Shown: positions 1 to 12,900 of the stretch, piece by piece
Numbering within the stretch: position 1 is the stretch's first letter
Layout: each line of letters opens with the position of its first letter
DNA from: Todiramphus chloris collaris
Taxonomy: Eukaryota > Chordata > Aves > Coraciiformes > Alcedinidae
DNA: 64,000 nt
Direction of reading: 5' to 3'
Assembly: GCA_025345505.1 (NCBI GenBank)
Contig: JANVCC010000130.1
Location: forward strand, 8,023,745 to 8,087,744
Position numbers and translations under genes: made by a program
Notes under the pieces: model-generated
What the model saw: the letters and a program-made list of their open reading frames with translations, nothing else
Told to the model about the DNA's origin: nothing
Database searches by the model: none

Positions 1-750
1 GCACTCAGTTATTATTGAGTCAAATATTAGAAATTATGTTTAAGTAAATACACACAGCCTACTTTTCACCTAAATTTCAAGTCTTTGTGCTACTTTTCTT
101 CACGGAAAGCAGATGACAAGTATGCTCCTTAAACAGTCTGGTCCTATATGATGAGCTTCTTCAATCTCACTCTCAACATGAGCTGTGACAGTATTATAAA
201 GTCAAATCTCAGGAAGGTAAATAGAATAAATTATTTTCAGCTCCTGGTCTGAATTGAATTGGGATTCATGAAAGCAACCATTAGGCTTCATTCTACAGGA
301 ATCTGTACCTTCACTGAAAAACTTTTACAGGCTTGAAAAAACAAACCAAACCAACCAAACAACAGCAACAAAAAAGGGAGATTATCTTTTCAGAGTAGCA
401 AGATTAATGACGTCAACAGTATTTTCTTCCCCCACCACATATGAGAAAATGAACTTCAAAGAAGGTGACTCTTCCAAGTCACTCAGAGCAATAACAAGAG
501 GAAGCCAGTTAGGCAGAGACTGTCATTAGGTATGCCTGGTTTCAGAACATCAGCACACAGCAGTAACCAACATGGAACAGTCCAGTTATTGACATTAGAA
601 AATTCAAGCCTAACTTAAGGCTAGATCACTAGAAGTGATTAATAAATACAAATAGCTGTACTCAACAAAACCAAAAGCATTAAAATAAATGCACTCCATA
701 CAAGTTTTTCACCCAAGACAGAAATGACTGTTATCCAGAGATCAGCTTAC

Positions 751-971
751 CACGTCCACAGTATGGCTGCCCAGGGACAAACTCTACAGCATTCACCCAG
801 TCTTCAACACCTACTCCTGCAGCTGCCAGATCTGCACTTTCATCTTCTATCTCAGCAATGATTTCCTCAACTGTTTCAGGGAGTGATGCGAAGTCTGAGG
901 ATACTGAGGGATAAATTGTTTCATCTAGATTCTCATCAATCTCTTCTTCCTGTTGCTTGGTATGCTCATAT
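751..971 (-). CDS. MKRN1: MKRN1 coding exon 3 (acidic linker)
   Basis: This 221-nt exon has a cttttcag acceptor and a gtaagc donor. It opens with YEH, completing CCCH finger 2, runs through an acidic Glu/Asp-rich linker, and ends [17 protein letters not shown] in phase 1. The next exon is beyond the left edge; 1-750 is intron 3 with nothing else recognised. Confidence 0.93.
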
Positions 972-3900
972 CTGAAAAGTTAAAATACACAATGTCAACT
1001 CTTCACAATAAAAAAGAACTCCATAGAGCAGCCCAAGGTATTGGAAACAAACTGATTAAGATGTGTATACACTATTTGGAAGGAGGACCTAGAAACTGCT
1101 TGGAAGAGAAAACCACTAATGACCCTTTAGAGAGACAGGCTTCCACTTGTGTAATCTGTCCCAACTGCTTAAGGAAACAGAAAGTACTTCGGTATTTTGA
1201 AGTAAGTGGAGCAGCATGGACAATACTTGACTGAAGTTCCTTCTGCATAAGTTCTGCCCAAAACTGGTCACGTACCTATTATGCATGTGTTACTGAATGA
1301 GACAAATGAGCGCATGCAGCTTTAGAAAGAGAAGACTAATGGCAGAAACTGCTGTCTTCAACTACATCATGGGAAGCCAGAGGAAAGATGCAGCCAGTCT
1401 TCTCACAAGTGTGGTGATGGGATGGCAGCCAGTAGACAAGTCCAAAATGAGAAATTACAATTAGATACCAGGGAAAATAAAAAGTCACTGTGAGGGTAGA
1501 TCAAAACACTGGAATGGGTGCCCAAAGAGGCTGCACAATCTTCATCCATGCAGACAGTCAAAATTTGACTGGAAGGTATTTACCTTGGGCAAACTGACCT
1601 AAGCTGGTTCTGCCTTCAGCACGGCTCCAGAGATCCTCACCAACCTAAGTGATTCTTTTTCTGTAACTCAGCACCTTGCCTCATTCAGGTTTTATGCCGA
1701 ATTTTAGTAGTCATTTCTAATGCCTCTTTCAACTCACTGTGGAAAATCGTGCTCAGAACACTCTGATCTCTACCATGCACAAACAACGGGAAAGCATCAT
1801 TTTCCTCAAAATTCTGTCTTCCAGCAACCAGTAGAGTGCATGTGAAAGTAATGGTGTACCTCTGAAATCTTAGGTATTTGCGGGCTAATTCCAAGGACAA
1901 AAGGAGAATTTCTGGAGATCATACAAAACTTTTAAGCAACTGATTAATTTACCTTGTGTCAGGTTGAAAAAAAAACAAAGTGTCACAGTTCTTGCATATT
2001 AAAGAGATGCTCCTAAGCTCATTTCAGCTTTCAAATCCTAAGAAAGCTATAAAGCACAAATATAAAAGTCAAGCCTTCAGATTTCTACACCAGTGGTCTC
2101 CTAGGGGGTGCATGCAAGACAATCCACAGGGGTGCAGGAATAATATACTAGAACTCCCCCCCACCTAAAAAAGTAAAAAATTAAGTTTCACTAATATTTA
2201 ACACAAAGTTTAACAGCGGTGTCCTCGCTCAGTCTGTATGTCAAGAGGCTCTCACGAAAGGTGAGAAGTTGGTGTTCCACCAGGCACCGGCGTTGACAGT
2301 GGCACCTTCACTTGTTGGTTCACTTTCAACGTGTTTCAAACACACTACACTTTCTAGTGCCCAATTAAATGGATTGACAGATTATATTATCTTGTTTTAC
2401 CTAACCCAACTCTGACAAAACTAACATGTGACTTAAAAAGATTCCTGCAAATAAAGTATGGACTGAAAACAATATATGAGCACAAGCAAACAAGAAGAAA
2501 ATGTCAGAAATAACATTTCTCCAACTCAACTATGAGCTCTTTGATACAAAGACACTGCCTAATCAGATCTGAGAAGAACTTGGTGGTTGTGGTGGTATAA
2601 ATAAATCGAGATTACCAAGCAGACTACCTGAAATACAGATTTACATCCACTATTACTAATGATGAACCTTGCCCTCAGTGTACGTTGTGCCTTGAGATAT
2701 TAACTGCTGATGGTATGAAGCCATTAAAATTAGCAAGCCAATTACAATCTAAGCATCCAGAACATGAAAACAAACCTCTAAATTTCTTCCAAACACCTTT
2801 CAAGTAATGAAATGTTCAATCTAGTACAAAGCTTCATAATAAATGTTTAGAAGCCCCTTTTGAAGCTCGTTACATAACAGTGAAAGACAAAAAGCCACGT
2901 AAGGTTGGACCACTAGTTCTTCCTTCTATGGTAAAAATGATTGAAAGAACACATGGGAAACAATATGGTGACAAAGTAAAACACATTCCTTTGTCAGCAA
3001 ATACCCTTGGGAAATTGTAGGAGGTTTAAGAAAACTGTGAGAAAGGCCAAGTACTGGGTGCTGCATTTCAGTCACAATAACCCCAGGCAATGCTACAGGC
3101 TTGGGGAAGAGTGGCTGGAAAGCTGCTTGTGCTGGTAGATACCCAGCTGAACATGAGCCAGCAGTGTGCCCAAGAATTGGCCAACAGCACCCTGGCCTGT
3201 ATCAGAAATAGTGTGGCCAACAGGAGAAGGGAAGTGATCGTGCTCCTGTATGAGGCCCTGGTGAGGCCACACCTTGAGTACCGTGTTCAGTTCTGGACCC
3301 CTCACCACAAGAATGACACTGAGTTGCTGTAGCAAGTTCAGAGAAGGGCAACCAACCAAGCTGGTGAAGGGTCTGGAGAAAAGTCCTATGAGGAAAGGCT
3401 GAGGGACTTGGGATTGTTTAGTTTGGAGAAGAGGAGTCTGAAGGGAGACCTTATATGTCTCTACAAGTCCCTGAAAGGAGGCTGTAGTGAGGTGGGTGCC
3501 AGCCTCTTTTCTCAAGTAAATAACAGCAGGACGAGAGGAAAGAGCCTGAAGTTGCACATGGGGAGGTTTAGACTAGATATTAAAAATAATTTCTTTACTG
3601 AAAGAGTAAGCAGATGCCGGAACAGGCTGCCCAAGGAGGTGGAGTCACCATCCCTGCAGGTATTCAGAAAACATGTAGATGAGGAACTTCAGGATATGCT
3701 CTAAGAGGAGGGGTGAGGTGAGGTGTTTTGTTGCTTTGGGTTTTTTTGTGTTGTTTTGAGGTTTTGTGCGCGTGTGTTCTTTTTGGTTTGTGTGTGGTTG
3801 TTGGTTTTGGATTTTTTTGCCGGGGGGGGGGGGGGGGGGGGGGNNNNNNNNNNNNNNNNNNNNNNNNNNNNNNNNNNNNNNNNNNNNNNNNNNNNNNNNN

Positions 3901-6900
3901 NNNNNNNNNNNNNNNNNNNNNNNNNNNNNNNNNNNNNNNNNNNTGTGTGGGGGTGGGTGGGGGGTGGGGGGGGTGTTGGGCGGGGGGGGGGGGGGGGGGG
4001 GGGAATGGGATATTGATGGTTGGCTGTGGTGATCTTTAGAGGTCTTTTCCAACCCTGACAATTCTGTGATTTGGAGGAACTAGTATCAGAAAAAATTTTG
4101 CAGCGTGTGAAGTTTGCAGTACAGTTGGATGAAAGTACAGATATTTCCAACACGTCTCAGCTTATGATGTTTGCCAGATTCTGCTTCAGAACTAAAACAA
4201 AGAACTACCTTTTGTGAGTCACTGAAGAAAAGATGTACTGAAAACATATTCTTAACAAATTACTTCTTTAATAAAGACAAAAAGATGTACTGAAGGACAT
4301 ATATTCTCAACAGTAAATGACTTCAATAAAACAGTGTTTTATAGGAAAACTGTGCATGTGTAACCACCGATGGAGCTGCTGTTTTGGCTAGAATAAATAA
4401 AAAAAAATTTAAAAAGGATTCCAGGGTAAAGTTACAGAGACAGCACCACAGAAGAACTTCATTCACTGTGTTGTTCACTGCCAAGATGTTGTAGCAAAGA
4501 TGGAGCCAGAAGTGCAAAAAGTGCTACAGAGTGTCCTCCATATAGTTAATTTTATAAGAACAAGACTTTGAATAGTCAAATCTTTACAACACACTTACAA
4601 AAATAGAGAGCTACCATAAGAATTTTCTGTACCACACAGACGTCTGCTAGTTATCTCATGGTAAAATGCTTAAAAGTTGTCAAAGATGAGTCACACATTT
4701 TTCTTCCACAAAGAGACCAGTGTTCCAAAATTGCTGACCTTTTCCATGATGACAAGGCACTGTCAGTAATATGCTACCTAGCTGATATTTAAAAACAAAA
4801 CAAAAAGCAGCAAAATAACCACACACTCCATCTGTCACTTCAAGGTCAAGATAACATTTAAAGAACGAGCAACTGCTTTTTGAAAGAAACTTGCAGTACA
4901 GAGACATTTTGAAAATGGCTGTTGCAAAAAATGTTCACCCTTATGAGATTTTGTTGCCAAGAGGGATGCAAGTTTGTCAACTATAAAAACACTCATATCT
5001 TCTACACTTAAACCCTGGAAACAGAACTCTGAAATGATTTTTAAAATCTTCCAAACAAAGAATTTTCATGGGGTTTGGACTCATTTCTTAAAAATATAAA
5101 TATGCAACACCTTCCAATTAGTCTGCAAGAACAGCTGATTGACATCAGGGCAGGTGGAAGTTTACTAGACAAATTTTAATAAAAATTTTTGCATAATTGG
5201 TGGATGGCATTGAAAAATGAGTATTCGCATGGCCAACAATACACTTCTTTCTTTTGAATCTACTTATCTTTATGAAAGATCTTTTTCATCTATGACAGCC
5301 GTTAAAACTAAGTACTGAAACAAACCAAACTTCAGATCACTGTATTACAAAATGTTAAATTAATATTTTAAAACATTATGAAGCATATTCAATCAACATT
5401 ACTGTCAGTAAAAAAATATTATCACTAACAATATTTCAGTGAGAGCAAAAATGTTTTTGGACTGTTAAAGTATTTACAGGATAAATGTTTATTTCATCTT
5501 TATTACAGCCTTTTTAACAGTGATTTTTTTTAATAGATGTTTTATAACATACATAATATCCAGCAGATAGGTATAATTTATAATCAAACATATGTATATA
5601 TATATGAGGTGCTCAAAAAAACTTCACTGATGGGTTCCATGATCAAAAGTTCAGAGACCGCTGATCTACATGATCAACAAAGCAATTTTGGCAGATAGAA
5701 GCTACAGAGAGGCTTTTCTTGTTATGTTTCTTATACACAGTAACCATATATTAAACATGAAAATAAAGTTAACTATGAACTACCATATGAAGTCATGATG
5801 TAAATATTTAATCATGCATTAGAGCTGCAACAAAACAAAGTTAAAACTCCTGATAAATTTTAATAAAGTGAACTTAAGATGATGCAAACACCCCTAAGCC
5901 TTTGTAAAGCTTTGCTACAGTAGGAAAGCATCCATTTCCTTTCTTCACGTTTTTTTTCCCTCTTAACAATTTCAGGGGTATAGGTTAATCATTCTGTGTT
6001 TTCATAATGTAGGGACATTTTGTGCAGGCAATATTTTAGAACCTACATGACTACACTCCAGTTAATTCTCCAAAATGGCAGTTCAAGTGTCAGAGTAGCA
6101 ATTCCTGAAGAGACACACGCAATCAAAAAAAAAAAATTCTTACCTGTTCAGGCTTTTAGGACCACTTAGCAAATGTAACTCAGTTCCATCAGTTCAGCTA
6201 GTTTGAATGCAGTTTCATAGTTCAATTAATTCATATACTCATGTTACTAACGAACAACACCCCCCCAGACTTTGATAACTAGTGCTTTTATGAAACCAGT
6301 TCTCACCTTGCTTTTGCCATTTATTTCCACAGCAAAGCAAACACTATAGTAATTAGCGAGAGAAGGCAGTCTGTGAAAAGAAGCTGTTTTTATAGATTTC
6401 TGAAGTTCCAATGAAAGAGGGAAAAAAACGTTTATTGCCTTTCCGTGAGCTCTCTACTCAGGAAGTGAAATTACCCCCCTATGGGATGGTCAGTGGCATT
6501 TCTTTACCTGCAGCGATCTCCGTAAGCACAGCATCCTCGCTGATAATACCTGCACACCATGGCAGACTGGCTAGTGGAGAGGTCATGGGAGTAGCGACAG
6601 TTGTCTCCTTCCTTGCAAACTCCGTGCATGAAATATCTGTAAAACAGAAGATTGCTGTGAATTAAGGGGAACAACTGAGGCTGTAAACAAAGTATCTGGA
6701 CGATGAGTTATACTATAAATTAAGCTATGCTTAATTAAGAACACCACTAATGACTCATGGGACCATGTCTTGGTATAAACATACAAATAAGATTCTCCAA
6801 GTGAATATGAAACCTTAGCTATTCCAGTGAACTGCTCTTCACATTTAGGAATTGCAGCTTACAAATGCCTGAAAAAAAACACTGCAAAGCAAACCTTATC

Positions 6901-9900
6901 CTGGGCTATGACACAGAGGAGAAAGAGTCTTGGACAAAACAGACAGGGACAAAGACTATTTGTAGCTCCTGTGTTATGACACCAACGAAATCCTTAAGAA
7001 AAATCCCACCACTGATTAAAAAAATAAAAATCAGCCACACCCTAAACAAGTTTCCTGAGGGCTAGATTTATTTTGAATTTGTAAATAATTCAAATCAGAA
7101 GTAATTTCATCCCCAAGAGTGCAAAGCATGTTTCTGATGAATAATTACATCTGACAAAACATACACATCTGGTTTTGCCATAGGAGACAACCAGTTGAAG
7201 CATCCTGCTTCAACACTGTGCAGCCCACCTTAAAACACTTCAGCAGTTTCAAAGTTTTTGAGGACAGCTTACTGATTTTTAGCATATAAAATAACAAGTT
7301 TAATAGAGCATCCTTAAATTCAGCTATTCAAGAAAACTGAACAATGACTTCCCATTTAGTTTAAATTTTAACCTCGACAACACAAGCTTCTTTATATTTA
7401 AAGCACTGTAACTATTCAAACTCAACATGCTCACTCACATCAACACCACGATTGAAAACACAAGTTTAAGTATATCTTTCCCAAAAGCAACATAGAAATA
7501 CTAACCCAGAGAAAAAAAACCAAAAACAAATAAAAACCAACAAACACCGACACACAAAAGCAACAACGAGTAATACTGGTCCCAGATACTAAGTTGCAAA
7601 CTCTGAACTGGCTGGAAATACCAAGACGTGGTAAACCAGGACATTTCTTAGGGCTTAGGTCTGAGAGATTCTTCACTTGCTTGTAAAACAACGCCTGAGG
7701 GAAGAATGAGAAGCAGATTATACCCTACTAAACCTATCTCACTGGTGAAAGAGGCAGTCCTGCCCTACTCCTGTTACACACTTTCACCGCTTTGCATTGG
7801 TACTAGCACACCTACTCGGCCAGAAGAACCGGATCCTCCGACCAGCTGACTGTGAAGCCACACAGCAGTACAGCCAGCACAAGAGCTAGAAGGGTCATCT
7901 GTCAGCAGCCCAAACTAAGATTAGTACAGCTATTCACAGAACAGCACATTCACGTTGATATTCCTAAACTTAAAAGGTGCCAAGTTGTTGAATTACATGT
8001 ACTTCTGCATAGGTACTCAGCCTCCTGTATTTTTAATAAATCAGATCAATCCAAGTGAGCAATTCACACAATGACATAAGCAGACCTACATTTGTAGTCC
8101 AGTACCAGGGATATATTAAAACTCAAGGCAAACCTGAAGAGGGCTAACAAGTCTCCATGCACAAAAATTGGTGTACTCAAGGCACTAAGAACAAGAAGAA
8201 AAAAAAAAAAGTGGTTTTATAAACCCCTAGCTGACACTTGTCATCAGGCAGCAGCTCACACTCAAAGCAATCACCTGTCTGTCCACTGTAGTGGCACAGT
8301 AAGTGGTCTAAGACCAACACAAGGCTCCGGAGGATACTGTCCCCAGAGACAAGTACCCTAGACCTGTCTGCCATGTGGCTGCACAACCAGATGTGCCAGC
8401 ACACACCAGAAATGGGGCACTGCAAAACCCAAATGAAACAACCCCCCCCCCAACACACTCCATACACAGCACTCTCTACTATGAGAAAAAATAAAGCAAA
8501 GCACACCAAAACCCCGCCACACACCACCCAACACACCATCACAACCAGCCTACAAACCCACCTCAAAGCCTAAAAACACAACTCTCAAACTCATGGAACC
8601 AGAGCATAACTGGAATTTCTGCCTTGCTTTTAAGAAACAGTAGTCAACAGCAATAGGCTAAGAAATTAATTCAGGACCCTTTGTTCTTGTTAATAACTCT
8701 TATCTTCACTTTGCTTATTTGGACACAGCATTGCTTCCCCCGTGTGTTGGGGCACACAATGCCATAGCCACCTGCTGACTCAGCTCAGGAAATTGCTCCA
8801 GGTGTAACCTGACATTCCTTCTGCTGCCCTCACAGTTATTTTTAACCTAGATCAGATCAGTGCACAGCCACACTGCTACTTAAACCAACCAAGTGCTGGG
8901 ACACCACTGCAGCTGAAGTGACTAAGAGAAAAGGACATCTGTTAGAAAGTACTTGGTCACTATCACTTGCCCTAAATACATTTGCCTCAAAAATCAGGCT
9001 CTCCCACCGCTCGTTAGAGGAAATACGGCTTCAGAAATCCCTTTCCTTCTTTCCCAGCTCATGTTAGAAACTCCTCTGCAAACACAGATTCTGTATAATT
9101 TTGACACTTACCACAATTCACTACATCAGATGGTCAGCTATAAAGGGGGAAAAAAAAACCCAAACCAAACCCGAAATACTCACAAACTCAATTTAATTCA
9201 CACACCACTTTCAAAGGCCTGCAATCCTATGCAGCAAACTCAGTATCATTTGAACAAGAAGATTAGGGTGGGAGGAGAGAAAAATCAATTTCTCTAAGGA
9301 TTACACCAACTTCCCCACGTTCCTTCCCCCACCAAGAGGTAATATCTCTTACTTTGTTACAATGAATTTAACATTTAACATAAATATTTCATTAATGTCA
9401 AAAAATAAACAGAGAGCATTCTTTTTGTTGAAAAGTAACAAAACTTCCATTGGGAAGACCTCTTTACACACAGTATGCAATGTAACTGTAATTTTACACA
9501 ACAGCAATACCAGCCTTATGCTTGTCTACAAGACAAAAAGGATTCTTAGAACTGAGAAATACATGAGTTACCTGCCTCAGTGACATGCAGAAGGGTATCT
9601 GAAATTTGCATTCTGTCAAGTACCCAGAGAACACATACAATTTCATCTGAAAAAGCAAAACTGGATCAAGACACATATCTATTTTCTCTAAGTGTCTATG
9701 ACACTGTCACCCACTTAATGTGGCATCAGTCGTCTCTGTCTGCCCTATTTAGATATACTAGCATAATATGGTGAGGCTGCATGGGGAACCAGACCAGAGA
9801 GCTCATTGTGGTCCAAGCCCAGATCATCTCCCCCATTCTGTTCATTGCACGACTGTACAAAACGAGTGATAACACACAGAACAACACACAGAAATAAAAA

Positions 9901-12900
9901 CTTGCCTGCACTGGCATTTTATCACTGAAAACCATTTCAGCTCATGTCTAGTTGATCAAAATAGTATATCCTGATTTCCATGGAGTACTTAGAAAAGGTC
10001 ATAGAAATCAGGCTTTGAACATCCAAGTCTCAGCTTGTAGGTAGACAAGATCTAGTGGGTATTTTTTGGAATACAGACACCCAAGGCCATAAAGCTAATA
10101 ATGCCTCCAACTTCCCGGAATTCCATCCACTGGAGAAGTCAGATGCTAAAAGTGCTACAATTAATTTCCTAGAATACTTAAAATTTTCCATTTTATCCAA
10201 GTTTCAATGACCTCGATTTCTATGATGCTTTAAAATGTAATAATCTACGGAATATTTTGTTTTCCTTTGTTAGAATATTACTCGTATTACCTGCCATAGG
10301 CTAAAGGAAAAGAATTTACAATGCCTTTATCAAGAAGACACTGCAGTGTTAAACACACGTAACTGCAGTCTAAAGTGCTGAACACATACTAGCTTCTTTC
10401 AGAAGCTTCCTTCTATATACTAAGTCTTTACTGTTGTAATCCTGTTAATGAAATCAGTATGCAATACTTCTTTCTACAGCTTTTGAAGCTTGCTATGGGT
10501 TTGCTTATTCAGGTGTGGTTTGTTCTTCGCTTCAGGTCCACTTAATCCTGCTTTCAGTAACCCCATTTTGTTTATTAAACTACTGGTTTTGCTGAATTAG
10601 AACACCACACCTAGAAACAGACCTCCTGCAGAAATTGAGACGCTACTGTGACTGACAGAATCTCAGGATAATAGCCAACTGCAGTCATTAGCTTCTTCAG
10701 GTACCACACAGAGACTGAGCACTCCCAGAGAAGGTAGCAGGGAAGAGGCCAGGCACGCTGTTCTAGCACAGCTCGTGGGAGTTCAGCCATGGGAGTAGCT
10801 GACAAAACTCTACATTAGTTAGTAACCTTAAGAAAAATGAAAAGACAAAAATGTAGGGCTTGATAGCATTTATCTCCTTGTCACTTCTTCTCCATAACCT
10901 CCTTCAGCAAGAAGCTCATGGGGCTCCAGAGCAGAGCAGCTAGGAGTGGGAAATACAAGCAGGCCGTTCAGAGGTTTGCATGCCACTCCTTATCACTAGT
11001 GCCGCACTGAATTACAGAGGCGTATGTTACTGATTCAGATTCTTCATATTAAAAGACGGATAATTACTTGGTCTAGGTTTTCAGAAAGAACAACAAAGAT
11101 AAAACCACACAGATAACTCTCAAAACATGCCTATTAAGAGTTTTATTTAGGCTCAGTTACTAAACAAGTGAAATGTAACCTACTTATATCAATTCAACAA
11201 CCTTATCTATTACTGCATGACATTTGGAAAACACAAGTATCTGGAGCTAACAGCAACAAGGCTTTGGAAAAAATATGCTGGTTAAATCACTGCTCAGCAA
11301 AACCACATATCCATCTGAATCTGGGAGGACACAGAAACTTGGTAAGGAAAACCAGTCTTTTTCTTAATTCAAATATATCAATAAAGGACCAGAATATTAT
11401 TAAGTAGTTATGAAATACAGTTTTATTCCCCTGCAGTTTACTCCAGATTAAAATGTTATAAATTACTACACACCACAAAAGCCTTTAAAACTGCTAAACC
11501 ATAGAAGCAATGCAAGGAAATCAGTTTTCATCTCCTCTTGAGGAACATGAATTCCTGGGTTTCATCCCGAGGCTTCTAAACTTTAGCTGCAAGAAAAGAA
11601 GAGTAAGATCTGCAAAACTAGATGTCTAGAAGTCAAAGTCCTTCATCTTAGTCACTGTGTCTCTCCAAGATATCAATCACCCATCTCAAGGTATCACACT
11701 GGCAAAATGAAGCAATTTAACGTAACAGCAAGAACTTATACTACCAATTCTAAAATTGTGAGTTCTGATAAAACAGCAGTATTCCTTCACTAGCCATGAA
11801 GTGCTAAGTCCTTATACTAAAGGGACTATCTCCCAGAAGTTTTACAGGCAGCATTTACTGCAGCCCACATGATAATTCAAGTAAAGCCTACAAAAAACCA
11901 GAATAGTACTGTGTTACTCACAAACTGCTCTACCTATTATATTAAAAACATGCATTTTGAAATTCAACCCTATCATCTCACAGGTAAATCCTCAAGCTCA
12001 TTTATGAAGGTAAAACAAAATTCAGTAATAAGCTATATTTTATTGAACAGGAATATTCTGTTGAACCCAAACTTAGAAAAATAGAATTCTTATCACACAT
12101 TCCCAGAAGCCCAAGTCAAAATTGCTAGTTTCACACTGAAGTCTGAGACAGGCTATTTTGTCTACAACTTCAGTGATCCAGTAGAAATAAACACGTAAAT
12201 AAGCAAGCAATGGGAAAACTAGAATGATTAGACAAAAGAACAAGGAACGGTCAGGTTCTTTCGGTCCAAAGCTGGTATCTCGGTATTTAAGCTCACATTA
12301 AAGCACATTAACCATTACAAAGGAGCAGTTTCAACTTCCCACTAATCCTGAGAGTTTGTAAATAAATATTCATTAGACAGGCTCACTGTTCGATATATTA
12401 AAAGAGACTCACTGCACTGCATGACACTGATGAACTTGACCGCTTCTGCACTACAGCACTGGCGGTCTTCAATAAATTGATTGTGTCCGTTTCCCGAGAA
12501 CATGTATCTATATATATCTCTCCAATCCATTTCACCTAATTGCGCCTTTCCATCTGCAGAAATTACGAGGCAATCTGTAGAGAGAGCACTAACCTATACC
12601 CTTTGCAGCTCACTTAATAGCTGAGCTCAGCGTAATTCCCGGTCATTTCCTCATCGCTGGCCTGCGTTTAACTGCCATGCATCAAATCAAATATTAACTC
12701 GGTTATTCGTAGGCAAAACTCTTGGTATGCCAAGTACTCAGGGGGAGCTGAGAAACAATGCTTCTCGAATGGTCACGTTAACGGTGCATTAAGCAAAATA
12801 AAGAGTGATCGAAAGTTAACAGGAATGCTTTAAATACTGGAGGGCATGTTTAAAAGCACAAAGAGAGACACAGCAAGGAAGCTTCCTGTGAAAGCCAAGC

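Larger units (their letters stand above)
2091..5663 (+). mobile_element. Fossil hAT DNA transposon (Charlie/ZBED5-like), split by a CR1
   Basis: Left end CAGTGGTCTC at 2091 and right end GAGACCGCTG ending at 5663 form imperfect terminal inverted repeats (9 of the first 10 bases). They are flanked by ttctacac (2083-2090) and atctacat (5664-5671), an 8-bp target duplication with 6 matches, the length expected for hAT. Inside, a decayed transposase reads on the plus strand. It has a BED-finger-like stretch at about 2625-2805 (CTLC ... LQSKHPEH), a segment at about 2865-3018 containing [16 protein letters not shown] and HIPLSANTL, and after the CR1 insertion a block near 4110-4160 resembling [10 protein letters not shown] of ZBED5/FAM200-type hAT proteins. 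Many stops and frame breaks show that it is dead. It lies in MKRN1 intron 2, antisense to the gene. Confidence 0.8.

Noticed and set aside
3090..3704. Open frames resembling reverse transcriptase
   Set aside because: These are pieces of a dead CR1 LINE with a stop and frame changes, not host genes.
3645..4153. Proline- or glycine-rich open frames across the N gap
   Set aside because: They are translations of poly-G/C and N bases with no biological content.
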